Assembly (NCBI GenBank): GCA_008477525.1
Contig: SPDT01000010.1
Span: forward strand, 1,736,001-1,800,000
Reading direction: 5' to 3'
DNA length: 64,000 bases
Source: Hypomyces perniciosus
Taxonomy: Eukaryota; Ascomycota; Sordariomycetes; Hypocreales; Hypocreaceae
Below, in pieces: positions 56,912 to 64,000 of this stretch (position 1 is the stretch's first letter; each line of letters begins with the position of its first letter). Under the pieces are notes generated by a model. The model was not told the DNA's origin. It made no database searches and saw nothing but the letters and a program-made list of their open reading frames with translations. The position numbers and the translations under genes were made by a program.

Positions 56912-59900
56912 CTCCAACGCAAAGTCGGGCGTTGGAGCCCACAAAGGAAGAACTGAAGGGATGGAAGGAGTTCAAGGAGCGAATGACCGGCGAATCAGCA
57001 ACGTTACAAGCCAGAATAGAGAATATACCTATTACAGCACTATTCGATACTGGCTGTGACCTTTATGCTGTTATAAACTCCTCCCTTGCCCGGAAGTTAC
57101 ACCTCCCGCAGATCAAGATCACTAAAAGGAAGATTGGGACGTTTACCGAGATCCACGAGAAGGTAGAAACCAGCCGTGTCGCTGTTATTTACCTGGATCT
57201 ATGCGGCTATATTGAACGTCAATACGCCTATATAGTGGATAAACTAGATCATGACCTAATCCTCGGTAAGCCTTGGGCTGAGGCTAACCAGGTAGTATAT
57301 AATGCAGCCAAGAAGGAAGTTAGCCACGGAAAAGCCGGCCTACAGCTACGATTCGCAGATGAGGAGGAGCCCGGGAATATTAAGGCCATACGAAGAGCCC
57401 GGCTTATACCAGCCTCGATATTGCAAGCAGAATACCGCCGCACTAAAAGGAACAGCGAAAAGGAAGCGTACTTCCTCCGAGCTATCAGCTTATCCGACAT
57501 TGAAAAAGCACTCCAGCCTGAGAAACCTATAGATCCCCGGGAATATATCCCCCCCGAACTATACAAAGAGTTCTGTTCGCTATTCTCTATAAAAGAAGCT
57601 ACTAAGCTTCCACCACGCCGCCCCGGAGTCGATTTGCAGATTCCCCTGAAAGCCGATGAACACGGCAAAGAACCGGAACTCCCTTGGGGCCCCCTTTACA
57701 GCATGTCACGCGAGGAACTATTAGTGTTACGGAAGACCCTCCTCGACTTACTCGATAAGGGATTCATTCGAGCTAGCAGCTCAGCCGCCGCAGCCCCTGT
57801 CCTCTTTGTTCGGAAACCTGGAGGAGGAATTCGCTTCTGCGTAGACTACCGCGCCTTAAACGCAATAACGCAGCGAGATCGCTACCCCCTCCCCCTTTTT
57901 TCTGAAACCCTTAACAGCTTAACGAAAGCGAAGTGGTTCACGAAGCTAGATATAGTAGCTGCGTTCCATAAAATCAGGGTCGCGAAAGGAGAAGAACACA
58001 AGACTGCATTCCGTACACGCTATGGCCTATATGAGTGGCGGGTAGTTCCATTCGGACTTACCGGCGCACCAGCAGCGTTCCAACGGTATATCAACCAGGT
58101 ACTACGCCCCTTTTTGGACGACTTCGCGTCCGCATACCTCGACGATATCCTGATCTATACCGACGGGTCACGAAAGGACCATATGAAGAAGGTCCGGCGA
58201 GTTTTACGCGCCCTCGCTGATGCTGGGCTACACCTAGATCCTAGGAAGTGCGCGTTCGCACAGAAAGAGATTAAATACCTTGGGTTTATTATACATGCCG
58301 GCAAGGGAATTGCCTGCGACCCCGAAAAGCAGCGAGCTATTAGCGAGTGGCAGGCACCTACGACAGTAACAGGAGTCCGAAGCTTCCTTGGCTTTGCCAA
58401 TTACTACCGGATATTCATCCCCGGGTTCTCTCGGATAGCCCACCCGCTTGTGAGGCTGACCAAGAAAGGGACCCCCTTCCAGTGGAAAGGTATGGAAGAA
58501 GCAGCCTTCCAGGAGCTTAAACGCCTCTTCATCGAAGCCCCTATACTACAAGCTTGGGATCCTACAAAACGCACCTTTGTCGAAGCAGACTGTTCAGGAT
58601 ACGCTCTAGGAGGAGTCCTCCTGCAAGAGAACAAGAAGGGAGAACGTCACGCTATAGCTTACCACTCACAGAAGCTAAGCCCCGCCGAATACAACTATCC
58701 CATCCACGACAAGGAAATGCTGGCAGTAATTCGCTGTCTAGAAGAGTGGAGAGCAGAGCTACGTAGCTGCGACCCCTTTACAGTCATTTCAGACCATAAG
58801 AACTTGCAGTTCTTCATGACGCGCAGGAAACTCTCTGAACGACAGACGCGCTGGGCAGAGTTCCTTTCCCAGTTCGATTTTACAATCCAATATAGGCCAG
58901 GCAGCGAGGCAGCCGCTCCCGACGCGTTAAGCCGCAGGGAACAAGACCTTCCACTCAATGAAGGCGACGAGCGCGAACTAAGCCGCTATATACAACTTAT
59001 CCCAGCCGCACCAGCGATACGGAGATTCGAGGACAGCGATACTGATCTCCCCTTAATGCGCGTATTCGACGGAAACGAGGAACTACAGGACCTGTGGAAC
59101 CTGACGATTCAGAAGGACCCGGTATATCGACGGGTATACGCTGCAGTTAGGAAGGAAGAGCGCTCCCTCCCCGCAGACCTCCAACTTAAGGTACAGATAT
59201 CGGAATGTACAATCGACGAGGAACAGAGATTAACGTTCCGAGACCGTATCTGGGTACCGGCTACAACCGAAGAAGAAGGCGAAACGCTGCGCACTCGCAT
59301 TGTGCAAGCAGAACACGACGCCGCAGTCTCGGGCCACCCAGGTCGTGACGGAACCCTAGCTATTATTTCCCGCAGGTTTTTTTGGCCAGGAATTAGCAGT
59401 ACAGTCCGACAATTCCTCCGCAACTGCAGTATATGCGGAAGAGGAAAGGTATGGAGAAGCTATAAGCGAGGACTCCTCAAACCACTACCTATTCCCCAGC
59501 GCATCCGCAGCGACCTAGCTATGGACTTCATAGTCGACCTACCACCCACAGGACCAACACAGGCACGATACCTTTGGGTTATTATCGACCGGCTTACTAA
59601 GAATATTACCCTCGAGGTAATGGAGAGTATGGAGGCAGAAGCATGTGCAAAGAGGTTCCTCCAATGCCACTATCGGTTCCACGGGATGCCCCGGTCTATA
59701 GTCAGCGACCGAGGATCTAATTGGACCAGCCGCTTCTGGAGAGCTTTCTGTAAACTAGCAGGAACCCAGCAACGCCTAAGCACGGCGTATCACCCACAGA
59801 CTGACGGCGGACCAGAGAGGAGCAACCAAGAGATCCAAGCATACCTTAGAGCATATATAGACTACTCCCAGAGCGATTGGGGAGACCTCCTCCCGGCAGC

Positions 59901-60657
59901 GCAACTAGCTTTAAATAACCGCGAACACACGGCTATCCAAATGAGCCCCTTTTTCCTTGAGCACGGCTACCATGTGGAACCCCTCCAGCTATATACGAAA
60001 GAAAACGAAGCTATTGGATTAAAGGACCCGGAGGAGAAGGCCGCAAAAGAAATAGTTGAGAGACTAGAAGGAGTAACCGCCTTTGCCCAAGCAGCACTTG
60101 CCGCTACGCAACAACGCTACGAGGACTCCGCGAACCAGCGGCGAGGCCCCTCTGAGAGATATGAGGTGGGAGATAAAGTCTGGCTACACCTCGGCAACTA
60201 CAATACTCCCCGGCCTTCCAAGAAGCTTGATGCCCTACATCATAAGTATACAGTAACAAAGGTCATTAGCCCTCATGTAGTGGAACTGGGCGTACCAACT
60301 GGTATATACCCGCGATTTCACGTTGACCTGCTAAGAAGAGCGGCCGATGACCCCCTTCCGGGCCAGATTTCAGACGACCCCCAACCACCACCGATACGAG
60401 TGGATGGCGAGGATGAATGGGAAGTTGAAGAGGTCCTCTGCGCGAGGACTAAGCGGCGAGGTCGCGGCTCTTTCCGCGAAGCATTAATACAGTGGAAAGG
60501 ATATATAGAGCCAACCTGGGAACCGATACACGTACTTGAAGACACAGCAGCCCTCGACGACTATATATCTAAATATGGCCCAATCGAATCTAACGACGGG
60601 CCACTTAACAGCTATGCGCCAGCGAAGCAACGGCGCCCAAGGAGAGAGCCACCGTAA
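56893..60657 (+). CDS. pol: Pol polyprotein of the intact chromovirus
   Basis: Open from 56,893 in the -1 frame relative to gag, with no ATG near its start (a TTG at 56,932 and the first ATG only near 56,983). It is therefore probably made by frameshifting from gag. Numbered from 56,932 it is 1241 residues. Domains in order: aspartic protease (LFDTGCDLYAVI, 38-49); reverse transcriptase (FCVDYRALNAIT near 302, YLDDILIY near 402); RNase H (FVEADCSGYALGG near 549, YPIHDKEMLAVIRCLEEW); integrase with HHCC zinc finger (HPGRDGT...CSICGRGK, about 803-841) and DDE core (MDFIVDLPP, IVSDRGSNW, NQEIQAYL); GPY/F-like module; chromodomain (EWEVEEVLCAR...ALIQWKGYIEPTWEP, about 1163-1223). No internal stop is seen. 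Confidence 0.95.
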   Translation, partial: RRVKRLAPTQSRALEPTKEELKGWKEFKERMTGESATLQARIENIPITALFDTGCDLYAVINSSLARKLHLPQIKITKRKIGTFTEIHEKVETSRVAVIYLDLCGYIERQYAYIVDKLDHDLILGKPWAEANQVVYNAAKKEVSHGKAGLQLRFADEEEPGNIKAIRRARLIPASILQAEYRRTKRNSEKEAYFLRAISLSDIEKALQPEKPIDPREYIPPELYKEFCSLFSIKEATKLPPRRPGVDLQIPLKADEHGKEPELPWGPLYSMSREELLVLRKTLLDLLDKGFIRASSSAAAAPVLFVRKPGGGIRFCVDYRALNAITQRDRYPLPLFSETLNSLTKAKWFTKLDIVAAFHKIRVAKGEEHKTAFRTRYGLYEWRVVPFGLTGAPAAFQRYINQVLRPFLDDFASAYLDDILIYTDGSRKDHMKKVRRVLRALADAGLHLDPRKCAFAQKEIKYLGFIIHAGKGIACDPEKQRAISEWQAPTTVTGVRSFLGFANYYRIFIPGFSRIAHPLVRLTKKGTPFQWKGMEEAAFQELKRLFIEAPILQAWDPTKRTFVEADCSGYALGGVLLQENKKGERHAIAYHSQKLSPAEYNYPIHDKEMLAVIRCLEEWRAELRSCDPFTVISDHKNLQFFMTRRKLSERQTRWAEFLSQFDFTIQYRPGSEAAAPDALSRREQDLPLNEGDERELSRYIQLIPAAPAIRRFEDSDTDLPLMRVFDGNEELQDLWNLTIQKDPVYRRVYAAVRKEERSLPADLQLKVQISECTIDEEQRLTFRDRIWVPATTEEEGETLRTRIVQAEHDAAVSGHPGRDGTLAIISRRFFWPGISSTVRQFLRNCSICGRGKVWRSYKRGLLKPLPIPQRIRSDLAMDFIVDLPPTGPTQARYLWVIIDRLTKNITLEVMESMEAEACAKRFLQCHYRFHGMPRSIVSDRGSNWTSRFWRAFCKLAGTQQRLSTAYHPQTDGGPERSNQEIQAYLRAYIDYSQSDWGDLLPAAQLALNNREHTAIQMSPFFLEHGYHVEPLQLYTKENEAIGLKDPEEKAAKEIVERLEGVTAFAQAALAATQQRYEDSANQRRGPSERYEVGDKVWLHLGNYNTPRPSKKLDALHHKYTVTKVISPHVVELGVPTGIYPRFHVDLLRRAADDPLPGQISDDPQPPPIRVDGEDEWEVEEVLCARTKRRGRGSFREALIQWKGYIEPTWEPIHVLEDTAALDDYISKYGPIESNDGPLNSYAPAKQRRPRREPP

Positions 60658-60670
60658 GAAGGGGGGGTAA
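60657..60670 (+). promoter_or_regulatory. Polypurine tract before the 3' LTR
   Basis: AGAAGGGGGGGTAA immediately upstream of the 3' LTR would prime plus-strand DNA synthesis. It overlaps the last base of the pol stop codon. Confidence 0.85.
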
Positions 60671-60896
60671 TGTCACAGGCTAGGCCATGTCTCCCGGAAT
60701 CACGACTACGCCGAATCCGGAAATACGACCAATACTAGACCGCTTACCTAATTAGGAAACCACCTCGGCCACAACCCTATACGCACAACTATATAACGCA
60801 TACATAGCTAGTATAGAGCTTCCTTCCTTCAGCTATAGATAGACAATACAGAGGTGCCCTAACTGCGTGCTTTCCAGTTAGGCTACACCCGTTACA
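60671..60896 (+). repeat. 3' LTR of the intact chromovirus
   Basis: 226 bp, identical to the 5' LTR in my base-by-base reading, and followed by the GCTTT duplication. Confidence 0.96.
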
Positions 60897-60901
60897 GCTT
60901 T
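60897..60901 (+). repeat. Target-site duplication, right copy (GCTTT)
   Basis: Matches 55,472-55,476. Removing one copy plus the element rejoins the older zinc-knuckle frame. Confidence 0.9.
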
Positions 60902-63900
60902 TACTATAAAAAAACAAGCTATAGCCTTAATAAATATAATAAAAAAAAGCAGTTTAATATATATTAAAGTAATCTATACTAGATATAAAATTAAAACCGC
61001 TAAGTTTAGCTATATTAGCTACGCCTTAACCTAGCAGTACTTTAAAGCTAATAATAGAATAGCCTAGTAAAGTATAATAATTAAACTCTAGTAGCGCGCT
61101 AATATTACCTATAATGCCTAGGTAACCTATAAATCCGGGCCTTAAATAATATACCTTTTCTAAGTATTAATAAAGATAATAATAGTAGCGCTGCTTTATT
61201 AATTTTTAATTTACTTTAATTTAGCTAGATTTATTTATCGGGAACTTAGACTTAACTTGTAAACTAGGGAAAAAATTAACCTCTGCTAAAAGTCGCAAAT
61301 AAAGGTTAACTATAAATAAAACTATTATTCTAGAATAGATTTATTATTATTTTTTTAGTTAAAAACCCTTTAAACTTAAATTAATAGACAGTAAATCCCT
61401 TTTAGTATAAACTATACTGTTTTTTGCGTATAATATCTATATTAATATAAAAGCTTTAATAGACAGCAGCTATATACCCTAGGCTTTTACTAGCTGTACT
61501 TTTATTAAGCGATTTAGTATTATTACTTAATAACTACTATTTATTAGGAATCTTTTACTTATTAATAAAAGTATAGCCAATAAAATTTCAGACTTTTTGA
61601 TTATATAAACTATAATTAGCTCCTATAAAAAACTCTACCTTTTTTTTATTATAAATATCCCTAATAATATACCTATAATCTTTAGCCTTTTATAGCTAAG
61701 AAAATATAACTTTAATATTAATTAGGAAGAGTTAACTATTACTTTTAGATTTTATTACTATTATAACTACTATTTTTTAAAAAGTATAGCTAGCTTTATA
61801 TAAGTTTTAATAGCAGTTAAAATAAAAAATAACTTTATTAAAGTTAATATAAGGAGTATATATTATTAGTAACTAATAGTTAAAGACGCTTTAAATAAAG
61901 CAGAGCTTAACTTAACTAGATAAAGAACTATACTATACTAGTAACTATTAGTTAAGAATACTTTAAAAGAAATAGACTATAACCTAATTAAAGAGGGGGC
62001 CTTTAAACTGCGTATTCTATAAACTTTAACGCTAAACCGAGATTACTATATAACCTGCAGGTATAGTGGAACTAATAATAAGGAAATACAGGCATAAATA
62101 ATCCTGAACTAAGTATATATAAGGTCACTGCCTGCCTTTATAATCTATAGTTAATAATAAAAAGGGAAACCCCTATTAAAGCTATTACTATTACTTTTCA
62201 GTATATTATTTCTGTAAAATTAAACTGAACTCTAAGATTAGGAAGTATGCCTAAATATAGCAGATATATAGATAGTAGCAGCTATAAACTTTATTACCTT
62301 TTATTAATAATTATATATTTATATAATAAAAGTAATTTAAAAAGAGATTAATTAAGCTATTAAAATTAAAGAATTAATACCTATTATTTTATTAATACTT
62401 TTAAATAAGTTTTTCTAATAAATATTTACAGGATAAAGAAACTATATTAAAGAAAAAATAGTATTATTTAAAAAAATATATAATTTTATTAATAAATACT
62501 ACTCCTTAGTATAACTAAAAAAGATTATAGCTACTAATATTAAGAAATTTATGGCAGGGAAACCTGAGCTTAGTAAGCTGGATATCTTAAAAAAACTGCT
62601 ATTTTAGCTATATAACTTATACAACACCTTCCTGTTAAAGACAGCAAATAAGCTTCCCTTATAATAGGCTTAGGACTATAAGATCGAGATACTGCTAGGA
62701 AAAGACCTGCTATATTAAAAGAATAGGCTATTTTTACCCGATAAACTGCAGGTAATAAGAAAATAGTTAAATAATAACTTAGTAAAAGGATTTATCCGCG
62801 AATCGCAAGTATAATGCACTGCTCCCCTCCTTTTAGCCGCAAAACTAAAAGGCAGTATCTATATTTATTAAGATTATTAAAGGTTAAATAATATTACTAT
62901 TAAAAATTAATACTTATTACTATTAATCTAGGAAACCTTTAACGCTTTAAGCTAAGTAAAGGTATATATAAAACTTAATATTATTGCTGCGTTTAATAAC
63001 CTTTATATTACTAAAGGGAATATATAGAAAACAGTATTTATTATAAGGTTTAGCCTTTTCGAGATATTAGTTATGCCTTTTAGCCTTTATAATACACCTA
63101 CTATATTCTAATATTATATTAACTATACTTTTTATAACCTTTTTAACTGCATTTATATAATATACTTTAATAATATCTTTATATATTTATTATATTAAAA
63201 AGAGCATTAAAAATATATATATAGTAGTAGCCTGCTTTTAAGACACTGGCCTTTAAATTAATATTATTAAATATAAGTTTAAGATAATAAAGATAAAATA
63301 CTTTAGCTTAATTATTACTTTAAAGGGACTGGAAATAAATCTTAAGAAAGTTAAGGCTATATTAAACTAGCAATTACTTAAAGGAGTAAAGGACTTATAA
63401 AAGTTCTTTAGCTTTATAAATTTCTATTGCTATTTTATTTAAAGATATTTTAAAATAACTGCACTATTAAATAAGCTTTTAAAAAAGGATTAACTATATA
63501 TTTAAAGAGAGAAATAGCAGGAAGCCTTTAATTTAATTAAATATACCTTTAAATTAACCTTAGTCTTAGCCTTTTTTAACTATAATAAGTAAATAGTCTT
63601 TAAGACTAATGCCTTTAATTAGGTATTAGGCAGTATCCTGTTGCAGTATAATAAAGAGGGTATTCTATGCCTTATTATATTTTTTTCCGCAAAGTATAAT
63701 GCCTAAGAATACAACTATAAGATTTATAATAAAAAACTCTTAGCTATTATTAAAGTAATAGAAGAGTAGCGCCTAGAATTATAAGGCTTATAAGAGTTTA
63801 ATATTATTATAGACTATAAGAACTTTAAATACTTTACTTTAATAAAAGCCTTAAACCAGCAGTAAGTTTAGTAGTTTGAATTCCTTTTTAGCTTTAACTT

Positions 63901-64000
63901 CTATATTATTTATTAACCCGGCTTTAAGGCTGTAAAGCTTAATGCTTTAAGTAGAAAAGTAGAAAATAGGCCTGCGAAATTAAACCCCTCTAATAACCGA

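Larger units (their letters stand above)
55477..60896 (+). mobile_element. Intact Ty3/gypsy chromovirus (Tf1/sushi-like), 5.4 kb
   Basis: A complete LTR retrotransposon: two LTRs of 226 bp that I find identical base by base, a 5-bp target duplication, a putative self-priming PBS, gag, pol and a polypurine tract. Identical LTRs and absence of RIP mutations indicate a recent insertion. It lies inside the zinc-knuckle region of an older RIP-killed gypsy element. The chromodomain at the pol C-terminus may direct integration to heterochromatin, which would fit the nested position. Confidence 0.96.
53995..64000 (+). mobile_element. RIP-decayed Ty3/gypsy retrotransposon, interrupted by a younger element
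   Basis: A plus-strand relic that runs off the right edge and is split by the intact element at 55,477-60,896. It begins with an LTR (TGTTACGGCACC). The zinc-knuckle region is readable across the insertion as GLCFYYKKTSYS. Reverse transcriptase is readable through stops near 62,870-63,190 (LNNITIKN, ETFNAL, AAFNNLYITKGN, IYFNNIF for the YxDD box). RNase H is readable near 63,600-63,850 (IYNKKLLAIIK, IIDYKNFKYF). It cannot make protein. The G-to-A and C-to-T decay and high AT content are typical of RIP. Confidence 0.85.

Overview
The window looks like nuclear DNA of a filamentous ascomycete, most likely a eurotiomycete of the Aspergillus/Penicillium type. The evidence is many short introns (about 50-70 nt, GT(A/G)AGT donors, CTAAC/CTGAC branch sites), a CFEM GPI protein, a Zn2Cys6 regulator, an exgB-type endo-1,6-beta-glucanase, and AT-rich DNA carrying the C-to-T/G-to-A scars of repeat-induced point mutation (RIP). 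I saw no rRNA, tRNA, CRISPR array or bacterial-type operon.

Left and middle, 1-49.8 kb: a normal-GC mosaic of single genes on both strands. In order: a lysophospholipid acyltransferase cut by the left edge (-), a POS5-like mitochondrial NAD(H) kinase (+), a PFF1-type M28 vacuolar membrane protease (+), an aldo/keto reductase remnant (-), a lipid-droplet hydrolase (+), an amidase (+), a CFEM protein (-), a Gfo/Idh/MocA oxidoreductase (-), a GPI-anchored phospholipase B (-), an RBR ubiquitin ligase (-), an uncharacterised fungal protein (-), an APH-fold kinase (-), a small multi-exon zinc-ribbon-like gene (-), a secreted 10-cysteine protein (+), a FAR1/MULE/SWIM transposase-like gene (+), the branch-point binding protein BBP/SF1 (-), a Zn2Cys6 transcription factor (+) and an endo-1,6-beta-glucanase (-). 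There is no obvious biosynthetic cluster. Several products act on membrane lipid or the cell surface (acyltransferase, LDAH-like hydrolase, phospholipase B, CFEM, GH5), but I see no evidence that they are co-regulated. Long gene-free stretches (13.4-15.9, 16.5-21.9, 26.3-29.7 and 43.5-45.8 kb) carry many copies of the 9-mer TACTCCGTA/TACGGAGTA.

Right, about 51.0-64 kb: a transposon graveyard. Very AT-rich, RIP-mutated remnants include an inverted pair of LTRs (51.2 and 54.0 kb), a 1.3-kb element with two 162-bp LTRs and no coding capacity, and a plus-strand Ty3/gypsy relic whose zinc knuckle, reverse transcriptase and RNase H can still be read through stop codons to the window end. Inside that relic sits a complete, un-RIPped Ty3/gypsy chromovirus (55,477-60,896). 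It has identical 226-bp LTRs, a GCTTT target duplication, gag, a pol with protease, RT, RNase H, integrase and chromodomain, and an 11-nt complementarity that points to Tf1-like self-priming.

Most promising leads: the self-priming signature and gag-pol -1 overlap of the intact element; the intact intron-bearing FAR1/MULE gene; the small zinc-ribbon gene with two sister introns; the dispersed TACTCCGTA motif; and a GC-AG intron in the Gfo/Idh/MocA gene.
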